A stretch of DNA of 64,000 bases from CAZMSD01 sp964568855 (GTDB lineage Bacteria > CAIWAD01): positions 1 to 64,000 of the forward strand of contig CAZMSD010000011.1 in NCBI GenBank assembly GCA_964568855.1, read 5' to 3'. Positions within the stretch are counted from its first letter, which is position 1. Every line of letters begins with the position of its first letter. The notes beneath the pieces are model-generated. The model was not told the DNA's origin and did not search any database. It saw only the letters and a list, made by a program, of their open reading frames with translations. Shown here in pieces: positions 57,292-64,000 of the stretch. The position numbers and the translations under genes were made by a program.

Positions 57292-58689
57292 GTGAATAAC
57301 TCCCTCGGATCTATGTCTGTCACTGCTAACACCACCCCCGTTTCTGAACATTGGGAACGTTTCGTTAGAGCAGTTGATGAAATTGCTCCGACTAAAAAGC
57401 TGAATGAAATCTGGTTTAGAAAACTTCGCCCAATCAGCTTCGATGGGGAAACGCTCACCGTAGAGGCTCCGCCCACGGTGTTCACTGAGTACCTTGTGAA
57501 TACTCATCGTGAATTGATTCGCCGAGCCATGTCTTCGGCCATGGGTGAAGGGACTGAACTGAACATCGTCAAGCCCGAAGACGAACCGGAGCAGCGGCCG
57601 GCCGATCTCGGCACGCAGGTTCTGCGCTTCCCCGATCTGAGCCGGCAGGCGGAACGCCATCGCAGCAACCTGAATCCGCGGTACCGCTTCGACAACTACA
57701 TCGAAGGGGAATCCAACCGCTTCGCCGTAGCCGCGGCCCGGTCCATCGCCGAGACGCCCACCACCACGCCCTTCAACCCATTCTTCGTTTACGGAGGAAG
57801 CGGATTCGGCAAGACGCACCTGATCCAGTCCGTCGGTAATTTCTGCGTGCGCAGCGGTTCCCTGGGGCGCGTGATCTACGTGACCAGCGAGCAGTTCGTC
57901 AACCAGTTCATTACCTCGATCAAGACCAAGCGAACCACCGATTTCGCCCACCTCTACCGCAGCGTGGACATGCTGATCCTGGACGACATCCAGTTCTTCA
58001 AGGGCAAGGAACGGACCCTGACCGAGTTCTTCCACACCTTCAACACACTCTACCAGGCGGGCAAGCAGATCATTCTCTCTTCCGACCGGCCGCCCAAGGA
58101 CCTGGAGGATCTCAACGACCGCCTCACCAGCCGCTTCGCCTCGGGACTGGTCACCGAAGTCACGTTGCCCGACTACGAGACGCGCGTGGCCATTCTTGAA
58201 AAGCGGGCCGAAGAGCACCGCGTGACCCTCGACGCCGGCATCATCCAGTTCATGGCCAGCCACATTTCCACCAACGTGCGCGACCTGGAGGGCGCCCTGC
58301 TGCAGCTCATCGGCCAGAGCAGCCTGCTGAGAAAGCCGATCACCCTGGAACTGACCAAGTCCGTGGTCAAGTCGGTGGCCCCCATCCGCCGCGTGCAGGT
58401 CTCCATGGAGACAATCGCCGAGTCCTGCGCGGATTTCTACGGCATTCCCCTGCGCGACCTGAAGGACCGCGGGCGCAAGAAGGAAATCGCCCTGGCCAGG
58501 CAGGTGGCCATGTACATCTGCCACAAGCTGACCCGGCACTCCCTCAGGGGCATCGCGCTGCATTTCGGCCGCCGGGACCACAGCACGGTGATACACGCCG
58601 TGAAGACCATCGAGGACAACATGTCCCGCGATCCGGCCTTCCTCGCCGACGTGGACGACCTGATCCGCGATATCGAAGTGAACTCGTAA
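57292..58689 (+). CDS. dnaA: Chromosomal replication initiator DnaA
   Basis: DnaA binds oriC boxes, opens the origin and loads the helicase. The 465-residue protein has domain I (WERFVRAVDEIAPTKKLNEIWFRKL), a short linker, and a domain III AAA+ core with Walker A GGSGFGKTHL (168-177), Walker B LILDDIQFF and LSSDRPPKDLEDLNDRLTSRF. Domain IV has LKDRGRKKEIALARQVAMYICH and the DnaA signature GRRDHSTVIHAVKTIE. Walker A has SGF where most DnaA proteins have VGL. It starts at GTG 57292; an ATG at 57313 is the alternative. No strong ribosome binding site precedes either. Confidence 0.97.
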   Translation: MNNSLGSMSVTANTTPVSEHWERFVRAVDEIAPTKKLNEIWFRKLRPISFDGETLTVEAPPTVFTEYLVNTHRELIRRAMSSAMGEGTELNIVKPEDEPEQRPADLGTQVLRFPDLSRQAERHRSNLNPRYRFDNYIEGESNRFAVAAARSIAETPTTTPFNPFFVYGGSGFGKTHLIQSVGNFCVRSGSLGRVIYVTSEQFVNQFITSIKTKRTTDFAHLYRSVDMLILDDIQFFKGKERTLTEFFHTFNTLYQAGKQIILSSDRPPKDLEDLNDRLTSRFASGLVTEVTLPDYETRVAILEKRAEEHRVTLDAGIIQFMASHISTNVRDLEGALLQLIGQSSLLRKPITLELTKSVVKSVAPIRRVQVSMETIAESCADFYGIPLRDLKDRGRKKEIALARQVAMYICHKLTRHSLRGIALHFGRRDHSTVIHAVKTIEDNMSRDPAFLADVDDLIRDIEVNS

Positions 58690-59277
58690 GGGCGGGCGGT
58701 CACAGCCGGCCGAAACGGCCGGTCACAGCCGGACGAAACGGCCGGTCATAGCCGGACGAAACGGCGCGGAAGTCGGAACTCCAACCCACCCTGAACCGTC
58801 CCCGTACATCCGTACCCGACCCGGACTCTGACCGCGCCGCTTCAGGCTTCCGAAACATTCGATTTCGGGGCGACGAGCTGGTGTTTTCGAACGCTGATTC
58901 ACAGACCGCGAAGTGTGTCCACAACCCGGAGTGAACAAGTGGTGCAAACCAGGTGGAAACCGGTGGGAAATCCACTAGCCAAGCGGTCTCAGAGGCCGTC
59001 TCGGTTGATAAACTAGGGCTGGTTCCTTAGCTTTTGATGTTGCTGTTCACAGGCTCCCCGCGGCCCCTGTTCAGCGCAGTTTCTTGTCTCACATGGACTT
59101 GGCGAAACAGGCGGAAGAGTTGTCCACCGGATCCACCGCTCTACGGTGAGTACGAGTCTCTCTTCTTCTCTATAATCATCTCGGAGTCGGCCGGATCGCG
59201 GAAGATCCGCCGCAGGTGCAAGGGCTCCCGGAGCCCGGCGGACTCCATGCAGAATCAACGGAAGAGGTCCCCAGACC
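58690..59277. other. dnaA-dnaN intergenic region; second candidate oriC
   Basis: This 588-bp gap holds the three 23-bp repeats (58698-58766), DnaA-box-like matches at 58915-58923 (GTGTCCACA) and 59120-59128 (TTGTCCACC), TGATTCACA near 58896, and an AT-rich stretch around 59010-59040. It is the usual oriC position in many bacteria. I see no gene in it. Confidence 0.5.
58698..58766. repeat. Three tandem 23-bp repeats after dnaA
   Basis: Units at 58698-58720, 58721-58743 and 58744-58766 share a GGTCACAGCCGG-GAAACGGC pattern, with one or two changes between units. The first unit carries a perfect hairpin CCGGCCG-AAA-CGGCCGG at about 58707-58723. They begin 8 nt after the dnaA stop. Confidence 0.85.
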
Positions 59278-60399
59278 ATGCGATTTTCCGTTCCACAAAA
59301 AGGCTTCCTGACTCAGATTCAGAAGCTCGCCGCGGTGGTGCCCAGCAAGACCACCCATCCGATCCTGAACAACATCCTGTTCCGACTGAGCGAGGAGAGT
59401 CTCGAGCTGACGGCGACGGACCTGGAGATTTCAGTGACCAGTTCCCTGGACGTCACGGTGGAAGAGCCGGGCGAGGCGGCCATTCCCGCGAAACGCCTGC
59501 TGGACATCGTCCGCGAACTGGACGACCTGCCCCTCACCGTGCACAGCGACAAGAACGGCCAGATCGAAATCATTTCCGGACAGGGCAACTTCCAGATTCC
59601 CGGAGAATCGGCCGAGAGCTTCCCGGTGCTGCCCGAGATCTCCGTGGAGTCGGAACTCAATTTTCCCGCCGGTCGCCTGCGGCAGCACGTGGAACGCCTG
59701 ACTTTCGCCGTTTCCACGGACGAGCTGAGGCCGGTGCTCACCGGAGTGCTCTTCGAGTTCACCGACGACTCGCTGAACATGGTGGCCACCGACGGACATC
59801 GCCTGGTGCGGCTGCGCGACCTGAGTCTTTCCGGCCAGAAGGGACTCGGCGCCGTGGTGATTCCCGTCAAGGCGCTCAACCTGGTGACGCGAAGCATGGA
59901 GAGCGAGGACGCCGAATTGCTGCTGGGACTGGCGCAGGGTCATCTCGTCTTCCGCTTCGAAGGAACGAGCATCTTCACCCGGCTGATCGACGGCCGCTAC
60001 CCGGCCTACGAGGGAGTGATTCCACAGCAGAACGAGAACATCCTCCAAGCCAACCGGAACACGCTGAGCCGCGCCGTCAAGCAGGCTTCCCACTGCGCCA
60101 ACAGCATCACCCGGCAGATCAACCTGAGCATGTCGGAAGACCGGCTGGTGGTCACGGCCGAGGACAACGAGTACGGCAGCCGGGCCCGCACCGAGCTGGA
60201 CGTGGACTACGTTGGGGAACCGCTCGAGATCGCCTTCAACGCCAGCTACGTGGACCAGATGCTGCGGCACGTGGCCACCGATACGGTCACCTTGAAGTTC
60301 GGGTCTCCGGAACGCGCCGCGCTGCTGCTGCCCGAAGTGAACCGGGAAGGCGAGGACTTCCTCATGCTGCTGATGCCCGTACGCCTGATGCGGTCGTGA
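59278..60399 (+). CDS. dnaN: DNA polymerase III beta clamp
   Basis: The 373-residue protein is the sliding clamp. Three similar domains are visible: MRFSVPQKGFLTQIQKL with HPILNNILFRLSE, then LTFAVSTDELRPVLTGVLFEF with TDGHRLVRL, and a third with VDYVGEPLEIAFNASYVDQML and a terminal LLMPVRLMRS. The ATG at 59278 has AGAGG about 14 nt upstream. The stop overlaps the recF GTG start (GTGA). Confidence 0.96.
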   Translation: MRFSVPQKGFLTQIQKLAAVVPSKTTHPILNNILFRLSEESLELTATDLEISVTSSLDVTVEEPGEAAIPAKRLLDIVRELDDLPLTVHSDKNGQIEIISGQGNFQIPGESAESFPVLPEISVESELNFPAGRLRQHVERLTFAVSTDELRPVLTGVLFEFTDDSLNMVATDGHRLVRLRDLSLSGQKGLGAVVIPVKALNLVTRSMESEDAELLLGLAQGHLVFRFEGTSIFTRLIDGRYPAYEGVIPQQNENILQANRNTLSRAVKQASHCANSITRQINLSMSEDRLVVTAEDNEYGSRARTELDVDYVGEPLEIAFNASYVDQMLRHVATDTVTLKFGSPERAALLLPEVNREGEDFLMLLMPVRLMRS

Positions 60400-61613
60400 G
60401 GATCGACGAGATCCGCGTCTTTGATTTCCGCAACATTCACCAGGCGGAACTGCGGTTCCGCGGTTCGCGTACGGTGATTCTGGGATCCAACGGCCAGGGC
60501 AAGACGAATCTCCTTGAAGCCGTCCACCTGCTTTGCGTCACGCGGAGCTTCCGTTCCCATCGACTGCAGCAGATTCTTCGAGCTGGACAGCGCGAGTTCC
60601 GCGTGGAGGGGCGCTTCTCTTCCGAGCTGCGGGGTCCACGCAGGGGACGGGTCAGCAGCGGCAAAGAAGGCCTGATCTTTGAGCTGGACGGAATGCCGGT
60701 GCGGCGAATCGCCGACTACTTCGGCAGCTTTCCGCTGGCCCTCCTGTCGCCGGAACGCCTGGAGGTGTCGCAGGGAGAACCGGGAAACCGGCGCCGTTTT
60801 CTCGACCGCCTGATCTCCTTCTCCAGCCCGGTCTACCTGGAACTCCTGATGCGCTACCGGCGCGCGCTGAGACAACGAGGTGCCCTGCTCGCCGGCCAGG
60901 CCGGAAACGCTTTGCCGCAGAAAGCGCCGGCGATCGCGAACGAAGACGGCGCGCAGCTTGAGGTCTGGGAAAGGGAGCTGACGGTCTGCGGCCTGGGGAT
61001 CATGCGCCGGCGGCGCGGATTCCTCGAGGAGTTCCGACCCGTGTTCAGGAAAATCCACGGGGAGGATTTCGCCACCGACCGTTTCGATCGGAAAATACGC
61101 GACGCCTCCGAAGGAACCGCGGAGTCCGCTGCAGGGGAAGATGATTCAGGAAGTCCGGCGGAAAGCCTGGAAGCGGATATCCGCTATCGCAGCAACCTTT
61201 CCGAGGAAGATACCGAGGAAAGCCTGCTTAGACGCTACGGGGAACAGCGCGAGGCGGATCGGCAAAGAGGCTATTGCACCCTGGGTCCGCACCGCGACGA
61301 CCTGGAGTTTCTGCTGGAAGGACGACTGCTGCGGCGCTTCGGCAGCCAGGGACAGCACAAGCTGTTCATACTCTGCCTGGTCCTGGCGGAAACCCGGGTG
61401 CTCAGGGAGCACAGCGGCGAACAGCCCATCCTGCTGTTGGACGATCTCTTCGGCATGCTGGACGATCGGCGCATCGAGCGCATCGGTCGCGCGGTGGATC
61501 CGGAAATCCAGGTGCTGATCTCCACTACCAGCCCCCGCCACCTGGAAGTGCTGGGGGAAGGCGATTTCCAGGTCTTCCACTGCGAAGGCGGCACATACCG
61601 GGAGTCGGCATGA
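60396..61613 (+). CDS. recF: DNA replication and repair protein RecF
   Basis: RecF is a SMC-like ATPase that loads RecA at gaps with RecOR. The 405-residue protein starts at GTG 60396 (VRIDEIRVFDFRNIHQAEL) and has Walker A GSNGQGKTNLLEAVH, the signature region YCTLGPHRDDLEFLLEGR and FGSQGQHKLFILCLVLAE, and Walker B PILLLDDLFGMLD. The open frame is much longer upstream, but the overlap with dnaN and RecF's normal N-terminus fix the start. A charged insertion (about residues 225-270) is longer than usual. Confidence 0.95.
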   Translation: MRIDEIRVFDFRNIHQAELRFRGSRTVILGSNGQGKTNLLEAVHLLCVTRSFRSHRLQQILRAGQREFRVEGRFSSELRGPRRGRVSSGKEGLIFELDGMPVRRIADYFGSFPLALLSPERLEVSQGEPGNRRRFLDRLISFSSPVYLELLMRYRRALRQRGALLAGQAGNALPQKAPAIANEDGAQLEVWERELTVCGLGIMRRRRGFLEEFRPVFRKIHGEDFATDRFDRKIRDASEGTAESAAGEDDSGSPAESLEADIRYRSNLSEEDTEESLLRRYGEQREADRQRGYCTLGPHRDDLEFLLEGRLLRRFGSQGQHKLFILCLVLAETRVLREHSGEQPILLLDDLFGMLDDRRIERIGRAVDPEIQVLISTTSPRHLEVLGEGDFQVFHCEGGTYRESA

Positions 61614-61969
61614 AGGGCGTGGACAAGAGAGGCGATTCGGTTGCCGGGGACGCATCCGGGAAGGTGTCGCCCCGGGCGGAACGCCGGCGGGGCAAGGCGC
61701 GGCCCATCGCGTCGGTGTTGAAGAACCTCTTCGATCCAGCCCTGAGTCGTCGAATCAACGACGCGGAGGCGTTGTTGATCTGGGAAGAGGTGGTGGGGGA
61801 ACAGATCGCAGGCGTGAGCCGGGCCGTGGCGCTGGAGAACGGTCGGCTGACGGTGGAGGTGACCCATCCGGTCTGGCGCGTGGAACTGGCTCACCTGAGC
61901 GAGGAGATCATCGGCAGGCTGAACGAGCGCCTGGGCCGCCGGGCGGTGCGCCGGATCCGCTTCGTGTGA
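61610..61969 (+). CDS. DUF721 (DciA-like) protein
   Basis: The 119-residue protein starts at ATG 61610, overlapping the recF stop (ATGA). After a basic tail of about 33 residues it has the DUF721 fold (SVLKNLFDPALSRRIND, LLIWEEVVGEQIAGVSRAV, LTVEVTHPVWRVELAHL). DUF721 includes DciA, an ancestral loader of the replicative helicase in many bacteria. Its place between recF and gyrB fits this replication role. Confidence 0.85.
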   Translation: MKGVDKRGDSVAGDASGKVSPRAERRRGKARPIASVLKNLFDPALSRRINDAEALLIWEEVVGEQIAGVSRAVALENGRLTVEVTHPVWRVELAHLSEEIIGRLNERLGRRAVRRIRFV

Positions 61970-62028
61970 GCGGCAGGCCTTCAGCGAGCGGAATCCACTG
62001 CGCCCGCACGTGAGGAAATAGATACGGG

Positions 62029-64000
62029 ATGCGTATGGAAAAGGTGAAGAAGAAAGCCGTGTCGAAGATCTCAAAGAAAACACGGAAGCCCAAGGACGGC
62101 GAGTACGGCGCCAATTCGATCACGGTGCTCAAGGGCCTGGAAGCCGTGCGCAAGCGTCCGGCCATGTACATCGGCGACGTAGCCTCGCGGGGTCTGCATC
62201 ACCTGGTGAACGAGGTGGTGGACAACTCCGTGGACGAGGCCATGGCCGGCTTCTGCGACAGAATCGTGCTGACCCTGCACGTGGACGGCAGCGTAAGCGT
62301 ACAGGACAACGGCCGCGGCATTCCCACCGGCATGCACGAAACCGAGCAGAAAAGCGCGCTGGAAGTTGTGATGACTCTTCTGCACGCCGGGGGCAAGTTC
62401 GACAAGGATACCTACAAGGTTTCAGGCGGACTTCACGGCGTGGGCGTCTCGGTGGTCAACGCCCTCTCCAGCCGCTTGCGCGTCGAAGTGCACACCGATG
62501 GCGAAATGCACGTGCAGACCTACCGGCGTGGCGTTCCCGACGGCGCGGTGGAAGTCAAGGGCAAGACGGAGCAGAAGGGCACGCGAACCACCTTCCTGCC
62601 GGACGACGAGATCTTCACCGACGTGGAATTCCACTACGACGTGCTGGCCCAGCGGCTGCGCGAACTGGCCTTCCTCAACAAGGGCCTTGAAATCACCATC
62701 AAGGACGAGCGCGAGAAGGACAAGTCCGACGCCTTCTGCTACAAGGGCGGCCTGAGCTCCTTCGTCGAGTTCCTCGACAGCACGCGCAGCAACCTGCACT
62801 CCAAGCCGGTGTACATCGAGGGCGAGCGCGACGGCGTACCGGTGGAACTGGCGCTGGCCTACAACACCTCCTACCAGGAGAACGTGCTCTCCTTCACCAA
62901 CAACATCAACACCATCGAGGGCGGCACGCACCTGACCGGTTTCCGCAGCGGGCTGACCCGCAGCCTGAACAAGTACGCTTCCGACAACGGCCTTTTCCGC
63001 AAGGACAAGTTCACCCTGTCGGGCAACGACGTGCGCGAGGGGCTGACGGCTGTGATCAGCGTCAAGGTGGCCGAGCCCCAGTTCGAGGGCCAGACCAAGA
63101 CCAAGCTGGGCAACAGCGAGATCAAGAGCATCGCCGAGACGCTGGTCTACGAAAAGCTCAACGATTTCCTGGAGGAAAATCCACGGGTGGCCAAGACCAT
63201 CGTGGAGAAATGCATCGCCACCCACCGGGCGCACGACGCGGCGCGGAAAGCGCGGGACCTGGTGCGCCGGAAGAGCGCGCTGGAATCGGGCAGCCTGCCG
63301 GGCAAGCTGGCCGACTGCAGCCTCAAGGATCCCGCCCATTGCGAGCTCTACCTGGTGGAGGGCGATTCAGCGGGCGGCAGCGCCAAGATGGGGCGCGACC
63401 GTCGCTTCCAGGCCATCCTGCCGCTGAAAGGCAAGATCCTCAACGTGGAAAAGGCCCGTATCGACAAGATCCTGGCCAACGACGAGATCAAGACCATGGT
63501 GCAGGCTCTGGGCACCGGGTTTTCCACGGAAGACTTCGATCTCGAGAAGCTGCGCTACCACAAGATCATCATCATGACCGACGCGGACGTGGACGGCTCG
63601 CACATCCGCACCCTGCTGCTGACCTTCTTCTACCGCTACATGCACGAGCTGATCGCCCAGGGTTTCGTCTACATCGCCCAGCCGCCGCTCTTCAAGCTGG
63701 GCGCGGGCAAGAACGAGACCTACCTGGGCACCGAGGAAGAGCTGCGCAAGATCTACATGGACAACGCCCTCAAGCAGGCCCGGATCTACGTGGGGGAGAA
63801 CCGGCTGAGCCGCGCGGAGGCCATCCGCCTGATCGAACTGGCGCACAGGATGAACCTGGCGCTGGATCGCTTCTACCGCGAGAACCGGCGCTTCCGGCTG
63901 AACCGGGCCTTCGAGCCTTCGCTGTTCATGGAGAAGACCCACAGGGACTGGCTGGCCTTCTGCAAGCAGCACCGCGGCTACCTCTACAACGGCTTCGGCT
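62029..64000 (+). CDS. gyrB: DNA gyrase subunit B (3' end beyond the window)
   Basis: GyrB is the ATPase half of gyrase, which introduces negative supercoils. From ATG 62029 the frame stays open to the window end. A basic N-terminal tail precedes the GHKL ATPase (TVLKGLEAVRKRPAMYIGDV, HHLVNEVVDNSVDEAMAG), a transducer region, and the TOPRIM start (YLVEGDSAGGSAK, MTDADVDGSHIRTLLLTFFYR). The part after this (DNALKQARIYVGENRLSRAEAI) fits the TOPRIM insertion of longer GyrB proteins. AGGA lies about 12 nt upstream. The C-terminal tail is missing from the window. Confidence 0.95.
   Translation, partial: MRMEKVKKKAVSKISKKTRKPKDGEYGANSITVLKGLEAVRKRPAMYIGDVASRGLHHLVNEVVDNSVDEAMAGFCDRIVLTLHVDGSVSVQDNGRGIPTGMHETEQKSALEVVMTLLHAGGKFDKDTYKVSGGLHGVGVSVVNALSSRLRVEVHTDGEMHVQTYRRGVPDGAVEVKGKTEQKGTRTTFLPDDEIFTDVEFHYDVLAQRLRELAFLNKGLEITIKDEREKDKSDAFCYKGGLSSFVEFLDSTRSNLHSKPVYIEGERDGVPVELALAYNTSYQENVLSFTNNINTIEGGTHLTGFRSGLTRSLNKYASDNGLFRKDKFTLSGNDVREGLTAVISVKVAEPQFEGQTKTKLGNSEIKSIAETLVYEKLNDFLEENPRVAKTIVEKCIATHRAHDAARKARDLVRRKSALESGSLPGKLADCSLKDPAHCELYLVEGDSAGGSAKMGRDRRFQAILPLKGKILNVEKARIDKILANDEIKTMVQALGTGFSTEDFDLEKLRYHKIIIMTDADVDGSHIRTLLLTFFYRYMHELIAQGFVYIAQPPLFKLGAGKNETYLGTEEELRKIYMDNALKQARIYVGENRLSRAEAIRLIELAHRMNLALDRFYRENRRFRLNRAFEPSLFMEKTHRDWLAFCKQHRGYLYNGFG

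Larger units (their letters stand above)
293..58594. repeat. Dispersed 7-mer GTATCAC / GTGATAC (40 copies)
   Basis: I count 22 GTATCAC and 18 GTGATAC on the plus strand; about 4-5 are expected from base composition. Starts are 293, 468, 993, 1340, 3188, 3646, 4599, 7209, 10039, 10599, 12636, 13918, 15001, 18281, 18971, 20748, 20847, 21227, 24467, 26063, 26188, 28572, 31450, 38040, 38726, 40693, 42428, 43075, 43335, 43555, 47362, 49794, 49932, 50057, 51505, 52944, 53265, 54568, 56348 and 58588. The preceding base is mostly T or C and the next mostly G (YGTATCACG). All but 4599 lie within genes. Function unknown. Confidence 0.85.

Noticed and set aside
293..58594. GTATCAC as a Chi- or KOPS-like polar motif
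   Set aside because: Orientations are balanced (22 and 18 on the plus strand) with no switch across the window, whereas KOPS and Chi are strand-biased.
59034..60395. Long in-frame extension upstream of recF
   Set aside because: It overlaps dnaN in another frame; RecF starts normally at GTG 60396.
1..64000. rRNA genes, riboswitches, insertion sequences and a phage
   Set aside because: I saw no matching sequence, transposase, integrase or structural gene in the window.

Overview
The window is about 64 kb of GC-rich (roughly 64 percent by eye) bacterial chromosome around the replication origin region: dnaA, dnaN, recF, a DUF721 gene and gyrB lie in order at the right end. Proteins with Asn-Pro-Phe-Asn-Pro FlgD-like C-terminal sorting domains, a gingipain-family (C25) sortase beside a PorV-like barrel, several outer-membrane barrels and many lipoproteins point to a diderm of the Fibrobacterota-Chlorobiota-Bacteroidota (FCB) group or a neighbouring candidate phylum. 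No rRNA is present, so I name no species.

Layout. 0-5.2 kb, mostly plus strand: a lipoprotein gene interrupted by one amber codon, then HAD phosphatase, AcpS-like, NAD(P)HX repair, VanZ-like and ssb. 5.3-12 kb, minus: obg and two tandem secreted paralogues with sialidase-type repeats and sorting domains. 12-23.4 kb, minus: a tight nine-gene run (gpmA, engB, MoxR ATPase, DUF58, a membrane protein, class A PBP, a SPOR protein, an M28 peptidase and a membrane protein with an L7/L12-like head), preceded by tRNA-Val and tRNA-Asp genes. 23.9-31.4 kb: a TIM-barrel glycosidase-like protein, a lower-GC beta-helix gene bracketed by 52-bp direct repeats, a PduL-like/acylating aldehyde dehydrogenase pair, a pteridine-reductase-like SDR and an FmdB zinc ribbon. 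31.4-43.2 kb, minus: an S9 peptidase, a small lipoprotein and a five-gene PorU/PorV/FnIII lipoprotein/SLBB/barrel operon. 43-55 kb: an XPB-type helicase, divergent from a plus-strand run of a PH-like membrane protein, an amidohydrolase-like protein, GlmL and its partner, barrels, a CxxCH lipoprotein and alkaline phosphatase. 55-57 kb, minus: an HU-type protein and selD.

The most notable observations: (1) the 7-mer GTATCAC/GTGATAC occurs 40 times by my count (about 4-5 expected from base composition), in both orientations and in every reading frame that does not create a stop, at a density like that of known DNA-uptake sequences; (2) selD continues upstream through an in-frame TGA into a CSGGUAAK motif with a SECIS-like hairpin just downstream, so selenophosphate synthetase is itself a selenoprotein; (3) 52-bp direct repeats flank a compositionally distinct beta-helix gene; (4) a small membrane-protein gene ends inside the tRNA-Val gene; (5) a PorU/PorV operon matches the sorting domains elsewhere in the window; (6) several enzyme-like proteins have lost canonical metal-binding residues.
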